A stretch of DNA of 26,937 bases from an uncultured Ruminococcus sp. (GTDB lineage: Bacteria; Bacillota; Clostridia; Lachnospirales; Lachnospiraceae): the NCBI GenBank assembly GCA_900544395.1, contig UQVC01000033.1, forward strand, positions 1 to 26,937. Reading direction: 5' to 3'. Position numbers and translations under genes: made by a program. The notes under the pieces were generated by a model. It ran no database searches. It was not told where the DNA came from and saw only the letters and a list, made by a program, of their open reading frames with translations. Shown here in pieces: positions 6,955 to 14,228 of the stretch (the stretch's first letter is position 1; every line of letters begins with the position of its first letter).

Positions 6955-8803
6955 AACAGACACCTCCTCCAAATTTTGCCGCACCGCATCCGGAACACTG
7001 CATTCTGCAGTTTGGAGTGACCTGTGCGTTCATTGCTCTCTCCCACTCTTTTTTCAGGAAGTTTTTTGTTACACCGATATCAATGAAATCCCATGGGAAA
7101 AGTTCGTCCATGGAGCGCTCGCGCATGGTGTAAAATGCAATGTCTACACCGGTATTGTCAAATGCCTGCATCCATTTTTCGTTGTCAAAACTTTCACTCC
7201 AGGAGTCGTACAGACAACCCAGACGGTACGCCTCTTCGATCACTTTGCCGACCTTGCGGTCTCCCCTTGCAAAGACGCCTTCCAACACGGTAACATCGGC
7301 TTCATGCCAGTTGTATTTCATGCTCTTTTTGTTCAGCTGCTGCAAGAACTCATGCTTTACGATGGAAGCGCGGCGAATGTATTCTTCGCTGGAAAACATC
7401 TGCGCCCACTGGAACGGAGTAAATGGTTTCGGAATAAAGAAGGAAGAGCTGGCTGTGATCTGACATTTTCCGTTTCGTTGTTCTTTTGGAATCTCATAGT
7501 AGCGTCTGGCTACTTTTTCTGCCAGATGGGCAATGGCTTTCATATCGTCTTCTGTTTCTGTGGGCAGACCAAGCATAAAGTACAGCTTCACTTTATTCCA
7601 GCCGCCTTCAAAAGCCTGTCCGGCTCCTTCTAAGATGATCTCTTCTGTCAATCCTTTGTTGATCACATCACGCATTCTCTGGGAACCGGCTTCCGGTGCA
7701 AAGGTAAGACTGCTTTTTTTCACATCCTGGACCTTGCTCATGACATCCAGAGAGAATGCGTCGATCCGAAGGGATGGAAGGGAGATGTTGATTCCCTCTC
7801 CTTTGAATTCCTCGATCAGAAAGGTCACAAGTTCTTTGAGTTCGGAATAGTCACTGGAACTTAAGGAACTTAAGGAAATTTCCTCATGCCCCGTATTTTC
7901 CAGTATGGCTTTTGCATATTGTTTGAGATGTTCTACATTTCGCTCTCTGGTCGGGCGATACAGCATTCCTGCCTGGCAGAAACGGCATCCGCGGATGCAT
8001 CCCCGCTGGATTTCCAGCACTACACGATCCTGTGTGGCTTTGATAAATGGGACAACCGGCGCCTGTGGATAAGGAGCTTCTGTTACGTCCAGCACCATCT
8101 GCTTTTTGATCACAGCAGGCGCATGCTGGTTGTTTGGCGTAAAGGAAGCAAGCGTACCGTCTTCGTGGTAAGCAGCATCATAAAACATCGGAACATACAA
8201 CCCTTCAATCTGTGCGGCACGCTCTAAAAATTCGATCCGGCTCTTGCCTGCTGCCCGATATTCTTTGTAGGCATCCAGAAGTTCGTCATAAACGGTCTCC
8301 CCTTCGCCAATATAGAAAATGTCAAAAAATTCGGCCAGCGGTTCCGGATTGTAAGTACAAGGCCCTCCGCCGATAACGATTGGATCATTTTCGCCACGGT
8401 CACAACTGTGTATTGGAATCTGACTCAGATCCAGAATCTGCAGAATATTGGTGTAGCACATTTCATATTGGATCGTAATCCCAAGAAAATCGAAATCCCG
8501 GATAGGATCCTGGGATTCCAGTGCGAATAGCGGAATCTGTTCTTCTTTCATGATCTTATGCAGATCCAGCCAGGGAGAATAGACCCTCTCACACCAGACA
8601 TCTTCCCTTCGATTGAACATATCGTAGAGGATTTGGATTCCCAAATGGGACATTCCGATCTCGTACACATCGGGAAAGCACATGGCAAATCGGATATCCA
8701 CCTCCCGTTTGTCCTTCATTACCGAGTTGACTTCGTTCCCGATATAGCGTGCCGGCTTCTCGATTTTTAGTAATATTTCATCATTTAAAGCTAGTTTTCT
8801 CAT
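6938..8803 (-). CDS. TIGR03960 B12-binding-like radical SAM protein
   Basis: 621 residues from ATG 8801-8803, with AAAGGAG at the right distance. The frame runs on to 8869, but those 22 residues are lysine/asparagine-rich leader without an SD. The N-terminal ~150 residues resemble a B12-binding fold (FAMCFPDVYEIGMSHLGIQIL, later VIGGGPCTYNPEPLAEF). The radical-SAM cluster motif CIRGCRFC is at C269, C273 and C276, in GCIRGCRFCQAGMLYRPTRE. The C-terminus ends with a second cysteine group, CRMQCSGCGAAKFGGGVC, which could hold another metal centre (inference). The substrate is unknown. It heads an operon with DUF2344, rng and ybaK, all overlapping or nearly so. Confidence 0.93.
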   Translation of the reverse strand: MRKLALNDEILLKIEKPARYIGNEVNSVMKDKREVDIRFAMCFPDVYEIGMSHLGIQILYDMFNRREDVWCERVYSPWLDLHKIMKEEQIPLFALESQDPIRDFDFLGITIQYEMCYTNILQILDLSQIPIHSCDRGENDPIVIGGGPCTYNPEPLAEFFDIFYIGEGETVYDELLDAYKEYRAAGKSRIEFLERAAQIEGLYVPMFYDAAYHEDGTLASFTPNNQHAPAVIKKQMVLDVTEAPYPQAPVVPFIKATQDRVVLEIQRGCIRGCRFCQAGMLYRPTRERNVEHLKQYAKAILENTGHEEISLSSLSSSDYSELKELVTFLIEEFKGEGINISLPSLRIDAFSLDVMSKVQDVKKSSLTFAPEAGSQRMRDVINKGLTEEIILEGAGQAFEGGWNKVKLYFMLGLPTETEDDMKAIAHLAEKVARRYYEIPKEQRNGKCQITASSSFFIPKPFTPFQWAQMFSSEEYIRRASIVKHEFLQQLNKKSMKYNWHEADVTVLEGVFARGDRKVGKVIEEAYRLGCLYDSWSESFDNEKWMQAFDNTGVDIAFYTMRERSMDELFPWDFIDIGVTKNFLKKEWERAMNAQVTPNCRMQCSGCGAAKFGGGVCFEGKN

Positions 8804-8937
8804 GTTTCTCCTTTCATTTTTGTTTAATATATACAAAAAAGTAATCTTCTTTTCTTTTTCGATTTTCACGAAAAATGGCTGTTTTTTATTTCATTTTTGC
8901 CATTGCGTAACAAATTTACTTTGTAGTACTATGTATC

Positions 8938-8968
8938 ATTATACACTATTTTTCTGCCCTTGCGTAAA
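8938..8968 (-). promoter_or_regulatory. Promoter of the TIGR03960-DUF2344-rng-ybaK operon
   Basis: A perfect -10 TATAAT at 8938-8943 on the minus strand. The best -35 is TTTACG at 8963-8968 with a long 19-bp spacer, or TTACGC one base over with 18. The near-repeat unit at 8953-8967 overlaps the -35, suggesting regulated use. The leader is about 130 nt. Confidence 0.55.
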
Positions 8969-9296
8969 ATACATAGCGCTGTATCACATGATTTGATAAC
9001 AAACCACAGAATACATCTGAACCAGCATGTTAACCTGCCATATTATATACTTTTTGAGGAAGGAGTTCAAGCAAATCTTTGTCAGTTACCGGAATGTCGA
9101 AGATAAAATCGGCTTGAGGCAAAAATATCTGTTATACTGATATCTATGGGAATGGAAATCGGCTTGGTTTTCCATGTTGGTGATGGGAAAGATGTACTGT
9201 TAGAGTTTTTCAATAAAAGTATTGTGTGTGAAATTTTATTATGGCATTGATGTGAGAATGGTACAATAGGATAGGTAGAATTTAAAATAAACATGA

Positions 9297-9372
9297 GATG
9301 TATTTGTATCATTTTTTGTTGACTCCATTTGTAATAAGTGATATATTTATCTCATAAAGATACAAAAACATC
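9297..9372. repeat. 14-bp inverted repeat flanking the DUF3796/XRE promoter
   Basis: GATGTATTTGTATC (9297-9310) and GATACAAAAACATC (9359-9372) are inverted copies with one mismatch, 48 bp apart. The whole promoter lies between them. They could be a pair of operator sites for the XRE protein encoded downstream, or the arms of a looped leader. Confidence 0.6.
9319..9347 (+). promoter_or_regulatory. Promoter of the DUF3796-like/XRE pair
   Basis: -35 TTGACT (9319-9324) and -10 TATATT (9342-9347) with a 17-bp spacer. The small dyad TATCT-N5-AGATA starts just past the -10, near the expected transcript start, and may be part of an operator. Confidence 0.75.
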
Positions 9373-9393
9373 ACATCGAAAAGAGGTATGATT

Positions 9394-10035
9394 ATGACAA
9401 AAAAACAAATGAAACAACTTATCTTTATGGGAATAGGGTGCGTAATATTGCTGATTGCAGGGATAATTTACTCCTTACTATTTAACGATGCACGTTGGGT
9501 TAAAAACATGGATATGTCTGATTATGCATTTTCCATAAAGGACATACCAATGTTGATAGTCGGTGCTTTGATAGCTATTTATGTGTTATATGTAACAGTT
9601 ATCTTTTTTAAAAACGCCTTTTCTAAAAATTTTAAAGACAAAAACTATTCAAGAACAGTATCTCCATATTGGGGACTGTGTGGAATATTTGGGTTTCTGG
9701 GTTTTGGCGGTTTTTGGACTTATTTTGAATACGGGGAAATATATCCTTTTGTATTCTTTATATTTTTTGGCTTTTTCGGCTTTTTCTTTGAAGGAAAACT
9801 ATCTCACACTTTAGAAGATGAACTTTTTTTAGAAAATAAAAGAAAGGCAGAAATAAAAGCCTATAAAGTAGGATTTAAACTTCTTTTTATAGTCATTTGG
9901 CTTATGGCAATGGGAATGTTTTCTCATAATGTGGAATGGTGTGCAATTTTTATGTTCATTTCGGTTTCATTTATTTATGCTCTAGTCATTTTTCTTAGCA
10001 ACTATTTATTATACCGCTACGAAAAAGAGGAATAG
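9394..10035 (+). CDS. DUF3796-like multi-spanning membrane protein
   Basis: 213 residues from ATG 9394-9396; an ATG two codons earlier is too close to the AGAGG at 9382-9386. About five or six hydrophobic segments are visible: near residues 9-28, 48-70, 88-104, 112-130, 158-174 and 178-203. The stretch PYWGLCGIFGFLGFGGF...FFGFFGFFFEGKLSHTLEDELFLENKRKAEIKAYK resembles DUF3796 proteins of Firmicutes, which often sit beside a small XRE regulator. The function is unknown. Base composition is much more AT-rich than the genes on either side, and the strand switches here, both suggesting acquisition by transfer. The XRE gene follows after 3 bp. The family assignment is from pattern memory. Confidence 0.75.
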   Translation: MTKKQMKQLIFMGIGCVILLIAGIIYSLLFNDARWVKNMDMSDYAFSIKDIPMLIVGALIAIYVLYVTVIFFKNAFSKNFKDKNYSRTVSPYWGLCGIFGFLGFGGFWTYFEYGEIYPFVFFIFFGFFGFFFEGKLSHTLEDELFLENKRKAEIKAYKVGFKLLFIVIWLMAMGMFSHNVEWCAIFMFISVSFIYALVIFLSNYLLYRYEKEE

Positions 10036-10038
10036 ATT

Positions 10039-10242
10039 ATGGTAGAAGATTTTATATGCAACTTAAAGGTATATCGTGTGGCACAAGGTTTAACACAAGA
10101 ACAACTGGCAGAAAAAGTTGGTGTTCGTAGAGAAACAATTATGAGATTAGAAAAAGCACAATACAATCCATCCCTAAAACTGGCGATTGATATTTCACGG
10201 GTTCTCAATACACCGATAGAAGATATTTTTATTTTTAAATAA
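10039..10242 (+). CDS. Small XRE/Cro-family DNA-binding regulator
   Basis: 67 residues, nearly all one helix-turn-helix domain: LKVYRVAQGLTQEQLAEKVGVRRETIMRLEKAQYNPSLKLAIDISRVLNTPIEDIF. This is the short Cro/YozG type, without a sensor domain. GAGG at 10027-10030 inside the end of the previous gene gives an 8-nt spacing. With only 3 bp between them, the two genes are one operon. By analogy with similar pairs it probably represses its own promoter, which carries inverted repeats. What signal it answers to is unknown. Confidence 0.93.
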   Translation: MVEDFICNLKVYRVAQGLTQEQLAEKVGVRRETIMRLEKAQYNPSLKLAIDISRVLNTPIEDIFIFK

Positions 10243-10545
10243 GATAGTATAAATCACAAGAACACACATTACCGATTACATCAGCAAAAGAAGTATTAAA
10301 GCATCCGACCTTTATCTAATCAAAGAGTTTATTCAGCTTTAAAGTTTCAAAAACTGTTAATTATATTACATGAATGAAAAACGGGAGATACACAGACGTT
10401 TTCTGCTATCTCCCATATTATTTTTAGTGTCATATCAAGGCTCAAGCAATCGTGGTAAAATGGGTGTTTTGCTATACTCCAAAATGTTTAAAAGTATAGT
10501 GTTTATGCGGATAATCTAAAATCAGATATAAAATTTATTCTTAAA
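10243..10545. other. 303-bp intergenic region with a gene remnant and a terminator
   Basis: From 10253 to 10342 a frame is open for 29 codons and ends in TAA. It includes ITDYISKRSIKASDLYLIKE, which looks like the end of a real protein but has no start. It may be the residue of a lost gene of the same AT-rich island; I do not recognise the family. The terminator follows at 10383. From 10430 to 10545 I see nothing more. Confidence 0.4.
10383..10425 (+). terminator. Hairpin able to terminate on both strands
   Basis: The outer stem GGGAGATA (10383-10390) pairs with TATCTCCC (10407-10414), and an inner CAGA/TCTG stem extends it. Downstream on the plus strand is ATATTATTTTT. Read on the minus strand the hairpin is followed by GTTTTTC. 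It lies between the convergent XRE and dehydrogenase units and could end both. Confidence 0.85.
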
Positions 10546-11634
10546 CTACTTACTTTTTACATAGGTGTTCAAATCGTGTACACAATATTCGTTATACGGA
10601 TATTGATCGGTTGTAACATATCCGGCAGGCGCATCGATCAACTGAGGAATTCGATTTACAATCGTTGCGCATGTCATTTCTACTGTCGCAGGACGATTTA
10701 CGGAAATAGTTGTTTCAGGCTCTCCGATAAATGTCCAGTCGTTTTTGTCAAATTCATCCGGTGCAAATACTTTTCCGACACATTCCGTGATCAAAGTAAT
10801 TCCTTCTTCTGTCTCTGTCGTAACAACTGCTCTCATACCGGTCGGTTCACCAGCTTTGATCATCTTATTCAAGGTAGTAGAAAACAGATCTTCTGAATGT
10901 GTGGTTGGATAACACTTTTGGGTTTGAGATAAAATATGAAGATTCATCTTGCTGCAAAGCCATCCATTTTGATTCCACATATATGCCGGTACATACTGAC
11001 CGCTTTCGATTAATTCCTTTAGTTCTGCTTCCGGCATATCATTGATATTGGCAATTTCTTTTTCAAACTGTTCGGATGAGAATCCGGCTCCATGTCCCTC
11101 TGCCAATGCAATTCCATAATCCTCGACATTATACCAGCTGCTTCCGAGAATCTTTGTGATTTTGAAAGAAGATCCTGCAAGGTTTGTCACCATGGTTCCC
11201 CATACAAGATCACAATAACCCACTCCTGTCAGTGTACAGTTTCCTTTTTTGGCAAGGGCATCCAGTTTATGGGTCAGTGCAGGGGAAGAATTCCAAGGAT
11301 ATAATGCTTCTTCACAAGTTGTGATAGCATTGATCCCATATTTTGCACAGATTGTAAAAATATCTTCCAGTTCAGCTACAGTGCTTCTCGTCGCAATAAT
11401 ACATACGTCAGGTTTCAAAGTTTTGAGAAGTTCATCTGCCTGCTCTGCGGGAGAAACTGCAATTTTGGTTTCCGGATAACCATCTCCGACAATTTCTGCT
11501 GCGTCTTTTCCGCAAACAGCAGGATTTACATCAAAAGCTGCTACTAAAGACGCGCCCTTTTCCATCGCATATCGAATCAGATATTTCCCCATCTTTCCGC
11601 ATCCATATTGTGCAAACGTAATTTTTCTTTCCAT
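10546..11634 (-). CDS. 2,4-diaminopentanoate-dehydrogenase-like NAD(P)-dependent oxidoreductase
   Basis: A 362-residue protein. The N-terminus is a DapB-like Rossmann domain with GCGKMG at 11-16 and the usual following strand ending in FDVNP (near 35-39). DVCIIATRST marks the later part of the fold. The remainder (LTGVGYCDLVWGTMVTNLAG, then GHGAGFSSEQF) resembles the C-terminal domain of 2,4-diaminopentanoate dehydrogenase, an ornithine-fermentation enzyme of Clostridia. None of the other ornithine genes (ortAB, oraSE, orr) is nearby, so the real substrate is uncertain; amine or amino-acid oxidation is the likely class. AGGAGG at 11642-11647 supports the ATG. It is a single-gene unit under a MerR-type promoter. 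Confidence 0.85.
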   Translation of the reverse strand: MERKITFAQYGCGKMGKYLIRYAMEKGASLVAAFDVNPAVCGKDAAEIVGDGYPETKIAVSPAEQADELLKTLKPDVCIIATRSTVAELEDIFTICAKYGINAITTCEEALYPWNSSPALTHKLDALAKKGNCTLTGVGYCDLVWGTMVTNLAGSSFKITKILGSSWYNVEDYGIALAEGHGAGFSSEQFEKEIANINDMPEAELKELIESGQYVPAYMWNQNGWLCSKMNLHILSQTQKCYPTTHSEDLFSTTLNKMIKAGEPTGMRAVVTTETEEGITLITECVGKVFAPDEFDKNDWTFIGEPETTISVNRPATVEMTCATIVNRIPQLIDAPAGYVTTDQYPYNEYCVHDLNTYVKSK

Positions 11635-11682
11635 AAAGCAACCTCCTGTTTTTTGTTTTTCCTTTTGGTATTGATGTTATAA

Positions 11683-11713
11683 AGTATAAACCTTATACCT
11701 GGTATAAAGTCAA
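11683..11713 (-). promoter_or_regulatory. MerR-type promoter of the dehydrogenase, with operator dyad
   Basis: -35 TTGACT (11708-11713) and -10 TATACT (11683-11688) are separated by 19 bp, too long for normal sigma-A use. TTATACC-T-GGTATAA (11693-11707) fills the spacer as a perfect 7+7 dyad. This is the arrangement that MerR-family activators bind and untwist when they hold their ligand. The MerR gene is next door and divergent. Confidence 0.9.
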
Positions 11714-11722
11714 TCCATATTA

Positions 11723-11751
11723 TTGTCAAAAAAATGATTCTATATTATGAT
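11723..11751 (+). promoter_or_regulatory. Promoter of the MerR gene
   Basis: -35 TTGTCA (11723-11728) and -10 TATGAT (11746-11751), 17-bp spacer. Its -35 is 10 bp from the divergent -35, so the regulator bound at its operator could also affect its own transcription. Confidence 0.7.
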
Positions 11752-11783
11752 AAATAGAAAAGTAGATTCAGGAGGTGCTGGTT

Positions 11784-12617
11784 TTGAAGAAATCTTTGTT
11801 GCAGATTGGAGAAATGGCAAAGATGAACCATGTAAGTACGCAGACATTGAGACTCTATGCTAAAAATAGACTTTTAGTACCAGAATATCTGGATAAAGAG
11901 TCCGGATATCGTTATTACACATTAGAACAATGTGCAAAACTTGATTTGATTCGGGCTTTGAAGAGCTGCCGTTTGTCTCTTGAACAAATAAAATATATCA
12001 TAGAACTTCCTTCGGCAAAAGTATTGCTGGAAGCGCTCGAAGAACAAACGGAAGCTTTAACGAAAGAATTATATCAACTATCTGTTGGAAGAAATAATCT
12101 ATTACGTATCCAGAAAAATTTACAAGTGCTGAATTCTTTGCCGCCTTTCGGAGAGGTCTTTTTTGAATATATTCCTGAACGGAAAATGGATCTTCAGCAG
12201 ACCGATTTTGATTTTTTTGCTCTTGGATATGAAGGCTATGAAAATATGATGCTGCAAATGCAAAACTATCTGCATGAAAATAAACTTCCACCATCCTATT
12301 TCATAAATGTAGGAACTATGATGAAAAAGGAAGATTTCATAAGCGGAAGCTATACTTCGCATGCGGCATTTATTTTTGTAGATGAACTTTATCCAAAAAC
12401 GGAAAATTTGTGTACACTTGTTCCCAATACGTATCTGTCGATTACTTCTGATAATCCAGAACAAGAAGCTGAGTATGCACACAAATTGTACACAGAGATG
12501 AAACGACAAAATATGGAACCATGCGGAGATTATCTTTGCGAAGTACTCAGCCAGTTTCCGCTGAGTACTTCAGGAAAGTTGATCTATAAAATCCAGATTC
12601 CGGTACACCGGGCATAA
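11784..12617 (+). CDS. MerR-family regulator with BmrR/GyrI-like ligand domain
   Basis: 277 residues from TTG 11784-11786, with AGGAGG at 11770-11775, 8 nt away. The frame opens three codons earlier at a GTG, but that overlaps the SD. Residues 3-70 are the MerR helix-turn-helix (LLQIGEMAKMNHVSTQTLRLYAKNRLLVPEY, then GYRYYTLEQCAKLDLIRALK), next a coiled dimer helix at about 78-115. The C-terminal ~155 residues look like the effector-binding part of BmrR, whose total length is almost the same. No cysteine pattern for a metal sensor is seen, so an organic ligand is more likely. It probably activates the divergent dehydrogenase. Confidence 0.93.
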   Translation: MKKSLLQIGEMAKMNHVSTQTLRLYAKNRLLVPEYLDKESGYRYYTLEQCAKLDLIRALKSCRLSLEQIKYIIELPSAKVLLEALEEQTEALTKELYQLSVGRNNLLRIQKNLQVLNSLPPFGEVFFEYIPERKMDLQQTDFDFFALGYEGYENMMLQMQNYLHENKLPPSYFINVGTMMKKEDFISGSYTSHAAFIFVDELYPKTENLCTLVPNTYLSITSDNPEQEAEYAHKLYTEMKRQNMEPCGDYLCEVLSQFPLSTSGKLIYKIQIPVHRA

Positions 12618-12653
12618 GAAATATGCCCGACCGGTCATATATATTGGTCGCTT

Positions 12654-14033
12654 CTATCTTCCATTTTTTATCTCAACAGATTTTTTTATTTTCCTCCGCA
12701 CAAAACAATAACAGATCACTTGCAATACAATGGTAATAAGCCAAGATGCAGGATAGGAAATAAAAAGGATATCTAAGGAACGATGCTTTGGAAATACCCA
12801 GAATATCCAGACAACTCTGGTTCCCACGGTTCCTATGATCGATAAAATCATTGGTACAGCAGAAAATCCCATACCACGCAGTGCGCCCGGAAACAGATCC
12901 ATCAGTCCGCACATAAAATACGTCACTGTTGTGTACAGAAGGATTTCCATACCGCATTGAATAACAGCTGCATCTGATGTGTAGATCCGTAAAAGCTGTG
13001 GCCCCATCAGATAAGAACCGCCTCCCAGGATGAGAGAAACAGTCACAGACAAAAAGATACAATTTCGAAGAACTTTATCCATCCGTTTCCATTTTCCAAC
13101 GCTGTAATTCTGACTGGTAAAACTCATACAGGCCTGTGTGATCGAATTGACTGATGCAAACAGGAATCCAAAAATATTATTGGCAGCCGTATATCCGGCC
13201 ATTGCCACAGAACCAAATGAGTTTACAGAAGACTGCAAAAGGACATTGGAAAAATTGATCACGGTACTCTGGATTCCCGCCGGAATTCCTACCTGAAAAA
13301 TCTGTTTTAAATACATCCATTTCAGTCCCATCTTGGAAAATCGGAATTGATAACTGCCTTCTGAGCGGTAGAGGCACCGCAGTACCAGCAGACAGGAAAT
13401 CATCTGTGCGATTACTGTCGCAATCGCAACTCCGGCAACCCCAAGGTGCAGTACGATGACCAAAAACAGATTCAGCAGCGCATTTGTTGCTCCTGCGATG
13501 ATCAGGAAAAAGAGCGGCCGTTTTGTATCTCCTACTGCCCGGAGAATGGCTGCTCCATAATTATAAAGCATAAAAAACGGCATTCCGGCAAAATAAATCC
13601 GCATATAGAGAGCAGACAGATCAATGACATCTGCCGGAGTATCCATAAGTTCCAAAGCGGTTCTTGAAAAAAACAGACCAACAAAGACCATGACAATCCC
13701 GCTGATCAGAGCAAATGTGATCGCTGTATGTACCGTTTCGGACATCTTTTTTTCCTGCCCCGATGCATAAAAACGTGCCGCCAGTACATTGGCTCCAAGC
13801 GATACCCCGATAAACAGATTGGTAAATACGTTGATCAAAGCTGTCGTTGATCCAACCGCTGCCAATGCCTGACTTCCGGAAAATCTCCCAACGACAACAA
13901 TGTCTACGGCATTAAACAAAAGCTGCAAAATTCCTGACAGCATCAAAGGTATGGAAAACGAGATCAGTTTATCTAAAACTGTTCCGTTACACATGTCTAT
14001 TTCATATTTGTTTCTTTTCACTGTTGTATTCAC
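12654..14033 (-). CDS. MATE-family multidrug/organic-cation exporter
   Basis: 459 residues from GTG 14031-14033. About 12 membrane helices in two halves, each opening with the MATE pattern: ISFSIPLMLSGILQLLFNAVDIVVVGRFSG near the start and IFQVGIPAGIQSTVINFSNVLLQSSVNSFG in the second half. ALAAVGSTTALINVFTNLFIGVSLGANVLAARFYASG is also typical. MATE proteins export drugs or metabolites using a sodium or proton gradient; the substrate is unknown. An ATG six codons upstream has no SD, whereas AGGGGGAG sits 6 nt before the GTG. It is convergent with the MerR gene (36-bp gap), so any role in exporting the MerR ligand is only a guess. Confidence 0.95.
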   Translation of the reverse strand: MNTTVKRNKYEIDMCNGTVLDKLISFSIPLMLSGILQLLFNAVDIVVVGRFSGSQALAAVGSTTALINVFTNLFIGVSLGANVLAARFYASGQEKKMSETVHTAITFALISGIVMVFVGLFFSRTALELMDTPADVIDLSALYMRIYFAGMPFFMLYNYGAAILRAVGDTKRPLFFLIIAGATNALLNLFLVIVLHLGVAGVAIATVIAQMISCLLVLRCLYRSEGSYQFRFSKMGLKWMYLKQIFQVGIPAGIQSTVINFSNVLLQSSVNSFGSVAMAGYTAANNIFGFLFASVNSITQACMSFTSQNYSVGKWKRMDKVLRNCIFLSVTVSLILGGGSYLMGPQLLRIYTSDAAVIQCGMEILLYTTVTYFMCGLMDLFPGALRGMGFSAVPMILSIIGTVGTRVVWIFWVFPKHRSLDILFISYPASWLITIVLQVICYCFVRRKIKKSVEIKNGR

Positions 14034-14076
14034 AGTATTCTCCCCCTTCATCTTAAAAATTACATCATGCTACATC

Positions 14077-14105
14077 ATTATATCGCAAAAGTCCGGGAAA
14101 GATAA
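14077..14105 (-). promoter_or_regulatory. Probable promoter of the MATE gene
   Basis: A perfect -10 TATAAT (14077-14082) with a modest -35 TTATCT (14100-14105) and a 17-bp spacer, minus strand. TACATCAT occurs twice in tandem at 14061 and 14071, in and just past the -10, and could be an operator. Confidence 0.5.
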
Positions 14106-14157
14106 GAGGGAGTTTTTCTAAAATATAATGCATCTTTTGATTTCCGACTTCCAAACG

Positions 14158-14186
14158 CTGACATTCTTTCTGATTTTTGCTACAAT
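14158..14186 (+). promoter_or_regulatory. Promoter of cdaR
   Basis: -35 CTGACA (14158-14163) and -10 TACAAT (14181-14186), 17-bp spacer. The transcript would start about 35 nt before the cdaR ATG. Confidence 0.65.
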
Positions 14187-14228
14187 CTAAGAAACGATCC
14201 AAAAGAAACAGGCGGGAGGAATAAGACA

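Larger units (their letters stand above)
8804..9393. other. 590-bp AT-rich intergenic region holding two divergent promoters
   Basis: No convincing gene. The left part (8804-8970) is the leader and promoter of the TIGR03960 operon, with a 15-bp near-repeat. The right part (9297-9393) holds the promoter and inverted repeat of the DUF3796/XRE pair. Between them, 8975-9290 has short open frames on both strands but none has an SD or a recognisable motif. AAATCGGCTTG occurs twice, near 9108 and 9158. The segment may be the left edge of an inserted accessory island or contain gene remains. Confidence 0.6.

Noticed and set aside
9082..9312. 76-codon minus-strand open frame in the AT-rich intergenic region
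   Set aside because: It has no SD, no recognisable motif and a composition typical of chance frames, and it overlaps the left arm of the promoter inverted repeat.
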